A stretch of DNA of 24,549 bases from a virus: the IMG/VR virus record IMGVR_UViG_3300035698_005563, positions 1 through 24,549 of that record. One strand, given 5' to 3'. Below the pieces are notes generated by a model that was given only the letters and a program-made list of their open reading frames with translations, was not told the DNA's origin and did no database searches. Within the stretch, counting starts at the first letter, position 1. Every line of letters begins with the position of its first letter. This document shows positions 1-5,788 of this stretch, piece after piece. The position numbers and the translations under genes are program-made.

Positions 1-247
1 CTTTGAGATTTCCCCATAACTCTGTGCAATCACCCTCTAAGCCTGAGCAATCACCTCTTAAGCCTGCGCAATCACCTCTTATGCCTGAGCAATCACCCCA
101 TATGCCTGAGCAATCACCCCATATGCCTGAGCAATCACCCCATAAGTCTGAGCAATCTCCTTTTAAGAACTCATGAATTCCTTTGATACGTTTATTGTTT
201 TTTATGTGATACAATTCTTTGTTTTTTTTGATTAATTTTCTTTTCAT
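1..247 (-). CDS. Gly-Asp-Cys heptad-repeat phage protein (3' end beyond window)
   Basis: An open frame runs from an ATG at 245-247 to the window edge, giving 82 residues with no stop. The N-terminus is lysine-rich (about 28 residues). It is followed by seven tandem seven-residue repeats of the form G-D-C-S-G-I/L-x, then a G-N-L variant. Each repeat is encoded by one 21-bp DNA unit. The start codon overlaps the stop of the DUF1064 gene (TAATG), so the two are translationally coupled. From memory, short phage proteins built on S-G-L-x-G-D-V/C heptads are widespread next to DUF1064 genes and have no known function; the regular spacing would suit a beta-solenoid. The plus strand is also open through the repeats (P-E-Q-S-P heptads), but only the minus frame has a coupled start. 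Function unknown. Confidence 0.72.
   Translation of the reverse strand, partial: MKRKLIKKNKELYHIKNNKRIKGIHEFLKGDCSDLWGDCSGIWGDCSGIWGDCSGIRGDCAGLRGDCSGLEGDCTELWGNLK
20..160. repeat. 21-bp tandem repeat array, about seven copies
   Basis: The core gcaatcacc recurs at exactly 21-bp intervals, with copies starting at 26, 47, 68, 89, 110, 131 and 152. The copies at 89 and 110 are identical and those at the edges diverge. The period is seven codons, and the array encodes the heptad repeats of the minus-strand protein. There are no unique spacers. Confidence 0.9.
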
Positions 248-558
248 TATTTTTCCTCAATAGTTATAGGATATAAATTCTCTATTATTCGTTTTTTTAA
301 TTTATAGGTTTCAGTTTTAAACCCCTTGACATCAACAAAATGGCATGTACCATCAGCATGAAACTCTAAAAAGTCTAGCCTATAGACTGTATTACCAGGC
401 ATATGTATCGGGACTTGACGCAAAAATAGGATTACTTCGCCATCTTTAACTCTTTCCTTTAAATTTAGGTAATATTTCGACTCTTTTTTAGAATGAAACT
501 TAATGCCATCGCATTCTGTACGCTTAGCATGATATTTATGATATAGGTGTCTTGTCAT
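247..558 (-). CDS. DUF1064 family protein, predicted PD-(D/E)XK nuclease-like
   Basis: This 103-residue protein has the layout of the phage DUF1064 family. The N-terminal part (residues 8-30) holds the Y-H-x-K and D-G-I-x-F-x-S-K-x-E pattern. The C-terminal half has Y-R-L-D-F followed by F-V-D-V-K-G at about residues 60-80 and then Y-K-L-K-K-R. The D...(D)xK arrangement fits a restriction-endonuclease-like fold. DUF1064 proteins usually sit in phage replication or recombination blocks, and their substrate is not established. The start ATG overlaps the end of the Cro-like gene (ATGA), and the stop overlaps the start of the repeat protein (TAATG), so it is the middle gene of a tight three-gene operon. 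It is slightly shorter than members I recall. Family call good; nuclease activity inferred. Confidence 0.8.
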   Translation of the reverse strand: MTRHLYHKYHAKRTECDGIKFHSKKESKYYLNLKERVKDGEVILFLRQVPIHMPGNTVYRLDFLEFHADGTCHFVDVKGFKTETYKLKKRIIENLYPITIEEK

Positions 559-728
559 TTTAAAATCACTTGTTTGTTAGTAATTAAATAAATCTTTACG
601 GCTGTTTTTTTATGTGGGATAGCTTTACCACCCAACCATTGATAGACAGAGGTTCGGCTAACACCAACGCGTCTAGCAAATTCGCTTTTCGACATCCCTG
701 TTTGTTTTAACCAGCCTGTTAATCTCAT
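555..728 (-). CDS. Cro-like helix-turn-helix repressor, 57 aa
   Basis: This small open frame starts at ATG 726-728 and ends in a TGA that overlaps the next ATG. Residues 10-35 read as a compact XRE/Cro helix-turn-helix: T-G-M-S-K-S-E-F-A, then R-V-G-V-S-R-T-S-V-Y-Q-W-L-G-G. Residues I-P and the C-terminal A-V-K-I-Y complete the usual Cro-type small domain. It is the first gene of the leftward operon and diverges from the recombination operon. It lies beside a region with two similar dyad sites (734-749 and 767-782), so it probably represses its own promoter and the opposing one. There is no room for a CI-type oligomerisation domain. No partner repressor is seen in the window. Confidence 0.85.
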   Translation of the reverse strand: MRLTGWLKQTGMSKSEFARRVGVSRTSVYQWLGGKAIPHKKTAVKIYLITNKQVILK

Positions 729-733
729 AAAAC

Positions 734-782
734 TTTACACTTTTGTAAATTAATGTTGCATAAAACTTAACAGTTGTGTATA
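734..782. promoter_or_regulatory. Paired operator-like dyads O1 (734-749) and O2 (767-782)
   Basis: O1 is a perfect dyad, TTTACA-CTTT-TGTAAA. O2 is an imperfect version, TTAACA-GTTG-TGTATA. Counting flanks, the two sites share 18 of 22 positions, and their centres are 33 bp apart, about three helical turns. O2 overlaps the -10 boxes of both divergent promoters, while O1 lies between the leftward promoter and the repressor start. This is the expected arrangement for an autoregulated Cro/CI-like switch. Binding by the adjacent 57-residue protein is inferred. Confidence 0.65.
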
Positions 783-784
783 TT
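756..784 (+). promoter_or_regulatory. Putative rightward early promoter
   Basis: TTGCAT (756-761) and TATATT (779-784) are separated by 17 bp and lie 30 bp before the start at 814. The -10 box matches the sigma-70 consensus at five of six positions and the -35 at three. O2 lies in the spacer and overlaps the -10 box. Confidence 0.5.
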
Positions 785-792
785 TAAGTCAA
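764..792 (-). promoter_or_regulatory. Putative leftward promoter for the repressor operon
   Basis: On the minus strand TTGACT (complement of 787-792) is followed after 17 bp by TAAGTT (complement of 764-769), preceded by an extended -10 TGT. The -35 is a close sigma-70 match and the -10 is weak. It overlaps the rightward promoter face to face. Confidence 0.45.
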
Positions 793-813
793 ACTAAAAT
801 TATGGAGAATAAG

Positions 814-969
814 ATGAGACCTCAAGATGAAGGCGATTTTGATGCAATCACACAAAAAGTTCTTGATGAATTAGCCAAAGAAATGGTGAAGCAACAAGAT
901 AATAAAGAATTTAATTTAATTAGTTTTATAAACCAAGTTAACGAAAAAGGAGAAGAAGATGGAGAATAA
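814..969 (+). CDS. Small acidic phage protein, 51 aa, first gene of recombination operon
   Basis: The frame ATG 814-816 to TAA 967-969 is preceded by GGAG six bases upstream. An in-frame ATG at 802 lacks such a site. The protein is charged and mostly helical, with an aspartate/glutamate-rich start and an E-K-G-E-E-D-G-E tail. I do not recognise a family. Its last 11 bases overlap the start of the ERF gene, whose Shine-Dalgarno sequence lies inside this coding region, so the two are co-translated. It is the first gene behind the rightward promoter, a position often held by small early regulators or host-takeover proteins; that role is only inferred from position. Confidence 0.6.
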   Translation: MRPQDEGDFDAITQKVLDELAKEMVKQQDNKEFNLISFINQVNEKGEEDGE

Positions 970-1561
970 CACAAAAATATACCCAGCTTTATTAAAAGCG
1001 GTATCAGAGATGAAGCAACCTATACTCAATAAGAGTGCAGGTAAAGGAAGCTATTCATATAAATATGCTGATCTTTCAGAAATATTGAATGTGGCTAAAG
1101 CACCATTAGCTAATAATGAGATCTTTATCGTACAGAAGCTAACTTGTGATGCTGAGCTAACTTATGTAGAGACTAATCTAGTTCATTCTTCAGGAGAAAT
1201 GATTACATCTAAGTATCCTTTAGAAAGAAAAGGGCTTAACATGCAGCAGATCGGTGGTCAAATCACCTATATCAAGAGATATTCATTAGCTTCAATGCTA
1301 GGTCTAGCAGCAGAAGAAGATAAAGATGCTGAAGAATTAAAAGCTAAGCCAACAACTGAGAATTGTATCTCTACAGGCCAAGTAGTAAACATTTCATCAT
1401 TGCTATATCAGTTAAAGAATGGAGAGAGAATGAAAGCTATTCAAGCTTTACCAACTTCAAACATAAATGAAATACCTGCTGAGAAATACGATGCTATCAT
1501 TCAGTATCTAACCAACATGGTTAACATAGCTAAAAGCCATAATACAGGAGAAGTAAAATGA
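959..1561 (+). CDS. erf: ERF family single-strand DNA annealing protein
   Basis: This 200-residue protein belongs to the ERF superfamily (P22 Erf-type single-strand annealing proteins). Seen in the sequence: an N-terminal helix L-L-K-A-V-S-E-M, the conserved Y-K-Y-A-D-L-S-E-I-L near residue 35, and the family signature G-G-Q-I-T-Y-I-K-R-Y-S-L with L-G-L-A-A-E-E-D-K-D-A-E near residues 98-125. The rest is a variable tail. ERF proteins form rings on single-stranded DNA, anneal complementary strands, and help circularise or recombine phage DNA. AAGGAG lies just upstream of ATG 959. The stop overlaps the start of the YqaJ exonuclease gene (ATGA), pairing annealase with exonuclease as in lambda Bet/Exo. 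Confidence 0.93.
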   Translation: MENNTKIYPALLKAVSEMKQPILNKSAGKGSYSYKYADLSEILNVAKAPLANNEIFIVQKLTCDAELTYVETNLVHSSGEMITSKYPLERKGLNMQQIGGQITYIKRYSLASMLGLAAEEDKDAEELKAKPTTENCISTGQVVNISSLLYQLKNGERMKAIQALPTSNINEIPAEKYDAIIQYLTNMVNIAKSHNTGEVK

Positions 1562-2427
1562 AACAACTAATTCAGGGAAGTGCGGCGTGGCTGGAAATCC
1601 GTAAACGTTCGATCACTTCAACAGACGCATCAGTCATTAACGGGACTAATACCTTCAGAGGCAACTGTCCCTTTAAGCTATGGCAACAAAAACTAGGGCT
1701 TATCGATTGTGATATCCCTAATGCATTAATGATAGAAGGCTCAAAACTAGAGCAAGAAGCTCGTGACTGGTATAACGAGACATATAAAGTAGACATGCAG
1801 CCGAAGGTAATGTTTAGCGATGACCATGAATGGATGATGGCTAGCCTAGATGGGACTAATGGCCATAAACTAATCGAGATTAAATGTGGGGAAGCTGCTT
1901 ATCAGAAAGCTAAGCAAGGTATTATCCCTCCATATTATCAAGATCAGATGACACATGCTTTATTTGTCACAGGGCTGGCTACTTGCGATTATATAGCATA
2001 TCGTCCAGGCGAAGTGCCAATAGTCCTTAAATGGGACTTTAAATTAAATGTATGGCTAGATTTATGTGCTAAAGAGATAGAATTCTATGAGTACCTATCT
2101 AAACAGGTGCCACCACCGCTAAATGAAAGAGAGTTTGTAGAGATAGATGATGCTACGGCTAATCAGCTAGCTTTAACATGGAAATTATTAAAAGTTAAAG
2201 AACAAGAAGCGATAGAAGCTCGTAAAGCTATAGAAAAACAAATTCTAGAGTTTACAGATGATGGTAATTGTGTCTTTCCACAGGCAGGCGTTAAGATAAC
2301 AAGAGTTAATTCCAAAGGAATGGTTGATTGGAAGAAAGTCTGTGTTAAATGGAAGATTAGCGAACATGAGGTAGAAGAATTTAGGAGGAAATCGATAGGT
2401 TATCCTAGATTTACTATCCTAGAATGA
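1558..2427 (+). CDS. YqaJ-like viral recombinase (lambda Exo-type nuclease)
   Basis: This 289-residue protein is a YqaJ-type exonuclease. It begins with the typical G-S-A-A-W-L-E-I-R-K-R-S-I-T-S-T-D-A-S pattern. It then has G-S-K-L-E-Q-E-A near residue 62 and the catalytic PD-(D/E)XK core: S-L-D-G near residue 96 and I-E-I-K-C near residue 106. Q-D-Q-M-T-H-A follows near residue 130, the usual helix after the active site. Such enzymes resect double-stranded ends 5' to 3' so that the annealase (the ERF protein, whose stop overlaps this start) can load on the 3' strand. The C-terminal 100 residues are helical and charged, as in relatives. It is the last gene of the early operon. Confidence 0.92.
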   Translation: MKQLIQGSAAWLEIRKRSITSTDASVINGTNTFRGNCPFKLWQQKLGLIDCDIPNALMIEGSKLEQEARDWYNETYKVDMQPKVMFSDDHEWMMASLDGTNGHKLIEIKCGEAAYQKAKQGIIPPYYQDQMTHALFVTGLATCDYIAYRPGEVPIVLKWDFKLNVWLDLCAKEIEFYEYLSKQVPPPLNEREFVEIDDATANQLALTWKLLKVKEQEAIEARKAIEKQILEFTDDGNCVFPQAGVKITRVNSKGMVDWKKVCVKWKISEHEVEEFRRKSIGYPRFTILE

Positions 2428-2430
2428 AAA

Positions 2431-2451
2431 AGGGGCTTTTTTAAGGCCCCT
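2431..2451 (-). terminator. Hairpin with U-tract on the minus strand
   Basis: AGGGGC (2431-2436) pairs with GCCCCT (2446-2451). The run of A at 2427-2431 becomes a U-tract if transcribed leftward, so the intrinsic-terminator polarity is minus. It sits 4 bases past the YqaJ stop and may also stabilise the 3' end of the rightward transcript. Confidence 0.55.
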
Positions 2452-2530
2452 CAAGTTAAAATGAAAAATCGCATATGAACAACGATCGTTCTCGTTTTAT
2501 TAAATATGTTAATTAAATGCAAATAAAAAA

Positions 2531-2553
2531 AAGGGGGCCAAATCAACCCCCTT
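2531..2553 (-). terminator. Second hairpin with U-tract on the minus strand
   Basis: AAGGGGG (2531-2537) pairs perfectly with CCCCCTT (2547-2553) around a 9-base loop. A run of eight or more A before it gives a strong U-tract on the minus strand. There is no minus-strand gene directly upstream, so it would block antisense readthrough into the recombination operon. Confidence 0.55.
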
Positions 2554-2655
2554 AAATCAAATATATAATTGCAATAACATTAATCAATAAACTTAATGTT
2601 TTTGGTTTTTTTTGGTATCTTCGTTGTGAAGTTTCTTGTTGGCAAACAAGTAAAC

Positions 2656-2672
2656 AGGGCTTACCACGCCCT
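2656..2672. other. Third short GC-rich hairpin
   Basis: AGGGC (2656-2660) pairs with GCCCT (2668-2672) over a 7-base loop. There is no clear T-tract on either side, so a terminator role is uncertain. Confidence 0.35.
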
Positions 2673-2753
2673 TAAAGAACAGTTTTCCTTATAGATAAAT
2701 CTCTGAATAAATACAACTAAATTAATTTTTTGTTAGCATTCTTTTATTGAAAT

Positions 2754-2768
2754 CCTTACAGTTAAAAT
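2754..2768 (+). promoter_or_regulatory. Shared motif, copy 1 (upstream of replication gene)
   Basis: CCTTACAGTTAAAAT ends 36 bases before ATG 2805. It matches CTTTACATTTAAGAT before the portal and CTTTACAATTAAAAT before the scaffold, giving the consensus CYTTACANTTAARAT. The TTACA part could act as a -35 element, but the -10 region is not consistent among the copies. Confidence 0.4.
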
Positions 2769-2804
2769 TTTACTAGTACTAAAATTTAATTGAAAGGAGT
2801 AGGC

Positions 2805-3944
2805 ATGGCCATCATAAAAATAGGTTATAATAGAGATGATCAATATTCTGTTTTTTCAAGAAGAACGCTTCAAGATTATAACTTATCCATTAAAGCTCTA
2901 GGAATGCTAGTTAGATTGACCTCATACCCACCTAATTGGCAAATCCATCAATGTCAATTAGCGAAGACATTTAAAGAAGGGAAAGACGCAATTCATTCCG
3001 CCATTAAAGAATTAGAAGAAAACCATTATCTAATAAAACGGCAATTATTTGACGCAATGGGAAGATTCTTTGACTATGAATATGTTGTATGTAATGAGCC
3101 ACAAACCGCTGAACAATGGAAAGAAATGCTAGCACGGCTAGATGGTGAAGCATATGAATTATCAACAACAAATCGCCCTCATACGCCATATGAACCGAAT
3201 GCGGATTATCCGAATCCGGAAAACCCGCCACTACAAAGTAAAGAGTTTACAAAGTACATAAAGAAAGAAAAAATAATAAAAAAGAAAGAAAGCCCTCTTT
3301 CCGTCGATGCTAAAGCATCTCCTCGTAGCAAATCAAAGAATTTGCTACCCTCCTCTATTTTCTTGTATGAGAATAATAAAGAGATCAAAGAGCTAGTAGA
3401 TCATCTAAGCAGATCTATCATGCGTGTTAAGCCAGACTACAAGTTTCCAGCTACTTATAAGCAAAACTGGGCTAAAGAAATAGATATGATGATCCAACTA
3501 GATAAGCGGGATGCTAAGAAAATCCATGAGGTATTGGAATGGCTTCCTTCAGACTCATTCTGGAGTACAAACATCTTATCGGGTAAGGCATTACGTAAAC
3601 AATTCGATAAGTTAGAACTTCAGCTTTTAAAAGAAAAGAAAGAGAACTCATCTCCCGAGATGCAGCTTACCCCCGGCGGTCCACACCACGGCATCATCAT
3701 TGACACGCTCTACCAGCATTACAAAGCCTGGTACGGGCAGTTAAACGATCCGTTCCTAGTCAACAAAGGACTCTTGCAAATGGATGATAAGTATTTCTAT
3801 GATCAGAAAGATGGAATGGTAGGTATTAAGTACAAGAAAACCCTCAAAACCCTTGTGACAATGCTCAAGGATAAGTATCAGATTCCAGAGAGGATATTCG
3901 ATCAAGTAAAGAAAAAGCTTGATCTCCGTAGCTTCCCTGTATAG
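2805..3944 (+). CDS. Phage replication protein with N-terminal winged helix
   Basis: This 379-residue protein starts at ATG 2805 behind AAGGAG; an in-frame TTG upstream lacks a ribosome site. Residues 1-105 form a helix-turn-helix domain common in phage replication initiators: F-S-R-R-T-L-Q-D-Y-N-L-S-I-K-A-L-G-M-L, then W-x-I-H-Q-C-Q-L-A-K-T-F-K-E-G, I-K-E-L-E-E-N-H-Y-L, and the R-F-F-D-Y-E-Y-V-V wing. A lysine/serine-rich linker (about residues 150-190) follows. The C-terminal half has no family I can name; it carries a helical segment and an aromatic-rich end. The role is probably origin recognition or helicase loading. No separate helicase or polymerase gene is seen, so replication likely relies on host enzymes or genes outside the window. 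Confidence 0.72.
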   Translation: MAIIKIGYNRDDQYSVFSRRTLQDYNLSIKALGMLVRLTSYPPNWQIHQCQLAKTFKEGKDAIHSAIKELEENHYLIKRQLFDAMGRFFDYEYVVCNEPQTAEQWKEMLARLDGEAYELSTTNRPHTPYEPNADYPNPENPPLQSKEFTKYIKKEKIIKKKESPLSVDAKASPRSKSKNLLPSSIFLYENNKEIKELVDHLSRSIMRVKPDYKFPATYKQNWAKEIDMMIQLDKRDAKKIHEVLEWLPSDSFWSTNILSGKALRKQFDKLELQLLKEKKENSSPEMQLTPGGPHHGIIIDTLYQHYKAWYGQLNDPFLVNKGLLQMDDKYFYDQKDGMVGIKYKKTLKTLVTMLKDKYQIPERIFDQVKKKLDLRSFPV

Positions 3945-3974
3945 TATACTTTTATTTAAACATGGAGGCAATTT

Positions 3975-4157
3975 ATGGACTTAGAAGATGTTATAGAAAC
4001 ACTAGAACAAATGTTAAGTAATTTAAAGATTCATTTAGGGAAAGCTAAGGGTGGTAACAAGTCAGCAGCTCAAAGAGCAAGAGTGACATTACTTCATCTA
4101 GAGAAAATGGGTAGACAGTACAGAAAACAAAGCATGGCAGAATCAAAATGGACTTAG
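3975..4157 (+). CDS. Hc1-like histone H1-type DNA-binding protein, 60 aa
   Basis: The 60-residue protein resembles the N-terminal domain of chlamydial Hc1 (HctA) along nearly its whole length. A leading helix with L-S-N-L-K-I-H-L is followed by G-K-A-K-G-G-N-K-S-A-A-Q-R-A-R, L-E-K-M and Q-Y-R-K-Q-S-M. The corresponding Hc1 signatures, as I recall them, are G-N-K-A-A-A-Q-R-V-R, L-E-K and Y-R-K-E-S. The lysine/alanine-rich C-terminal tail of Hc1, which compacts DNA in elementary bodies, is absent. GGAGG lies 7 bases before the ATG. The gene follows the replication gene and overlaps the next gene by 10 bases. Binding of DNA or of the host histone-like protein is inferred. Bacteroidota also carry short relatives, so the host link is suggestive only. 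Confidence 0.75.
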   Translation: MDLEDVIETLEQMLSNLKIHLGKAKGGNKSAAQRARVTLLHLEKMGRQYRKQSMAESKWT

Positions 4158-4456
4158 AAATCCTCGATTTCGTTGATCTCGTCAACGGCTTCCGCAAGGG
4201 CTATGTCGATATCAAGGTCATTTATCCGGGAGACAAATGGGAAATCTTCAGGAGCATTGGCTTTTTCGAAAAAGAAAACAAAAGGTGGCTCAGTCTCCCA
4301 AATGTGAAACGAGGGGATAATTGGCTTCCGTACTACGAAAGAAGTCCTGCGATCAATAAGGATATGCTTCCCATTGCGTTGAAAGCTCTCGAGAATCATC
4401 TGAATCTATCTCCTCTATCTGAACGGATGAAGGATCAGGATCTAAAATTTTGGTAA
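4148..4456 (+). CDS. Hypothetical phage protein, 102 aa
   Basis: The frame starts at ATG 4148 inside the end of the Hc1-like gene (10-base overlap) and has no strong ribosome site, so it probably depends on coupling. The body reads D-I-K-V-I-Y then I-G-F-F-E-K-E-N-K-R-W-L-S-L-P and N-W-L-P-Y-Y-E, ending in a helix. This G-F-F-x-K-x-x-x-R-W-L-S-L-P pattern recalls short phage proteins with SpoVG-like beta sheets, but I would not assign the family. Its last 104 bases overlap the minus-strand membrane protein gene tail to tail. Base composition is somewhat more GC-rich than its neighbours. Function unknown. Confidence 0.65.
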   Translation: MDLEILDFVDLVNGFRKGYVDIKVIYPGDKWEIFRSIGFFEKENKRWLSLPNVKRGDNWLPYYERSPAINKDMLPIALKALENHLNLSPLSERMKDQDLKFW

Positions 4457-4601
4457 TTAATGCAAGCTGAAACGAGTTATACAAGCATAGTAAGATGATT
4501 ATAGCTATTAGAGCGTAGAGTATATAGTTTTTCATAGTTCCTCTTGTGTTGGGGGATGGTTGTAGCCATACCCCATCTTTATTAAGAAAAAAATCATCCA
4601 T
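4353..4601 (-). CDS. Small single-pass membrane protein, 82 aa
   Basis: The ATG at 4599-4601 follows GGGAGGGG on the minus strand and overlaps the stop of the HTH gene by 8 bases. A second in-frame ATG at 4533-4535, behind AGAGGA, would give 60 residues. A hydrophobic segment of about 20 residues, beginning N-Y-I-L-Y-A-L-I-A-I-I-I-L-L, lies at about 24-45. It is followed by an acidic tail with I-E-E-I-D-S-D-D and an end in aromatic residues. This is an inner-membrane topology, and could be a holin-like or exclusion protein, but with a single helix and no lysis neighbours a lysis role is not supported. It is the last gene of the minus operon and overlaps the plus-strand gene 4148-4456. Confidence 0.6.
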   Translation of the reverse strand: MDDFFLNKDGVWLQPSPNTRGTMKNYILYALIAIIILLCLYNSFQLALITKILDPDPSSVQIEEIDSDDSRELSTQWEAYPY

Positions 4602-4794
4602 TTTTCCCCTCCCTTTGGCTTTCGATCCAATCTTCAAATAGGTCTCTTCTGAGATAGAGACGTTTGCCTATTTTACGAACAGCCTTTTCTAAGCCATTTT
4701 TATGTCTCATTAGAAGGAAATGACGTACTTGACCTAAGGTGAATGGATATTGATCACTATGGCCAATTTGTTTTGGTTCTATATATTCGTTCAT
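4594..4794 (-). CDS. Excisionase/AlpA-type helix-turn-helix protein, 66 aa
   Basis: The protein contains a short winged-HTH of the helix-turn-helix_17/excisionase kind. F-T-L-G-Q-V-R-H-F-L-L forms the first helix. N-G-L-E-K-A-V-R-K-I-G-K-R-L-Y-L-R-R-D follows, with L-F-E-D-W-I-E-S-Q as the closing helix. I chose the ATG at 4792-4794 because GGGAG stands 8 bases before it; a longer frame starting at 4842 lacks such a site. It may regulate the minus-strand accessory operon or act as a recombination directionality factor, but no integrase lies in the window. Its stop overlaps the start of the membrane protein gene. Confidence 0.7.
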   Translation of the reverse strand: MNEYIEPKQIGHSDQYPFTLGQVRHFLLMRHKNGLEKAVRKIGKRLYLRRDLFEDWIESQREGKNG

Positions 4795-4842
4795 ATAGAT
4801 AACTCCCGGCAGGTTTTTGCCTTTTTGAATTAATATGAACAT

Positions 4843-5036
4843 TATTGGAACAAAATCAGCTATATGTTGTCGTACGGGTGAAAAAATAAATTCGGGTTTT
4901 TAAAAAAGTTTTTTATGAAAGTCATTTATAATAAGGTCTTTATAAAAAGATTTTTTTAATTGAAAGCTATTTTTATTGCAGGATAGAATTATGTTTTTGA
5001 ATAGCACTTTGAATCTGTTTTTTGATTTCTTGTGAT
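4843..5036. other. AT-rich spacer, no gene seen
   Basis: I see no credible frame. The sequence is rich in T and A runs, with two similar stretches near 4905 and 4950 (a run of T, then gaaag). It lies inside the minus operon and could hold an internal promoter for the HTH gene, but no clear -35/-10 pair stands out. Confidence 0.4.
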
Positions 5037-5213
5037 TTAATCCGATCTTTCTTCAAATTCTTCAGGAAAAAATGGCTTAAGTATATGTTTTGCAATAGCG
5101 TCTAATAACTTCTGTTGTCTGCTAGCAAATTCTATAGGATGACAAGACAAAGAAGCTCTATAATAAACATTGAATAACTCTTTTAGAGCTTCTTTTTTAG
5201 TCTGTTTTTTCAT
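5037..5213 (-). CDS. Hypothetical small protein, 58 aa
   Basis: The frame runs from ATG 5211-5213 to TAA 5037-5039 on the minus strand. GGA lies 6 bases before the start, and the spacing to the upstream outer-membrane protein gene is only 11 bases. The product begins with a basic M-K-K-Q-T-K-K-E-A segment and is predicted to be helical throughout, with a short hydrophobic patch I-L-K-P-F-F-P near the end. I recognise no family. Codon use matches the neighbouring genes and the operon spacing is tight, so it is likely real. Confidence 0.6.
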   Translation of the reverse strand: MKKQTKKEALKELFNVYYRASLSCHPIEFASRQQKLLDAIAKHILKPFFPEEFEERSD

Positions 5214-5224
5214 GGTCTAGTCCT

Positions 5225-5728
5225 TTAAAACTCAGCTCCGTATCTTAAAGTAAATGAAGGCTTCCATTGATGGCCTCTGTATGGGCCTATATTATAAGCT
5301 GCAGGTGTAATAGTCTCTAATTGAACAAAGCATTGTTTCTTTTTATGTTTAAACTGCTCTCCAAGAGTAAACATAGCTCCGCTTCCTTCAGATGTAGTAT
5401 AAAATGCTTTTTCATATCCAATGCCATAATGTAAACCAGCACCTAAATAAGTTTGAGCTTTAGGGTTAGGGTTTATGTAATAAAGATAAGAACTCTTTAG
5501 ATTGAATCCAAAGCTTCCCTTATGGGTTATCATGTTAAAGTTATTATCTATTCCATGATGATTATTTTGGATTCTTTGTCCAACTCCAATTGACACAGCA
5601 GTATGAGGGAGTGGCCCTAATCCTACTTGTGAATAGAAAAAAGCTTGTTTTACTTCTTTAGACTCTGCTTGAGCAAAAGAAAATGTTAGTAGGCTTAGGC
5701 CTAATAGTGTGACTAATAATTTATTCAT
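5225..5728 (-). CDS. Secreted outer-membrane beta-barrel protein, 167 aa
   Basis: The N-terminus is a textbook signal peptide: M-N-K, a hydrophobic core L-L-V-T-L-L-G-L-S-L-L, and A-Q-A just before E-S, the likely cleavage site after residue 21. The mature part alternates polar and hydrophobic residues with many glycines and tyrosines, and it ends in R-Y-G-A-E-F. A terminal phenylalanine on a beta strand is the recognition signal for the outer-membrane assembly machinery. The length suits an eight-stranded barrel. AAGGAG lies 8 bases before the ATG. Phage-encoded outer-membrane proteins such as Lom or Cor-like proteins alter the lysogen surface or block superinfection. That role is an inference here; no specific family was recognised. 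Confidence 0.75.
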   Translation of the reverse strand: MNKLLVTLLGLSLLTFSFAQAESKEVKQAFFYSQVGLGPLPHTAVSIGVGQRIQNNHHGIDNNFNMITHKGSFGFNLKSSYLYYINPNPKAQTYLGAGLHYGIGYEKAFYTTSEGSGAMFTLGEQFKHKKKQCFVQLETITPAAYNIGPYRGHQWKPSFTLRYGAEF

Positions 5729-5788
5729 AATTTACTCCTTATTTTATGTTTTCATTTTTATGGGACTCTTGGGACGCTTCTTTTACAT

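Larger units (their letters stand above)
2428..2804. other. Gene-free region with three GC-rich hairpins
   Basis: I find no convincing coding frame in this stretch. It is AT-rich but holds three GC-rich stem-loops (2431-2451, 2531-2553, 2656-2672), a short palindrome AACGATCGTT near 2480, and a promoter-like motif at 2754-2768 before the replication gene. The content suits a transcription boundary, and possibly a replication origin next to the replication protein gene; no iteron array is visible. Confidence 0.6.

Noticed and set aside
20-160. CRISPR-like array at the left edge
   Set aside because: The 21-bp repeats are directly tandem with no unique spacers, and they encode heptad protein repeats.
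3-176. Plus-strand reading frame through the repeats (P-E-Q-S-P heptads)
   Set aside because: It is open but has no start inside the window. The minus frame has an ATG coupled to the upstream gene and resembles known phage repeat proteins.
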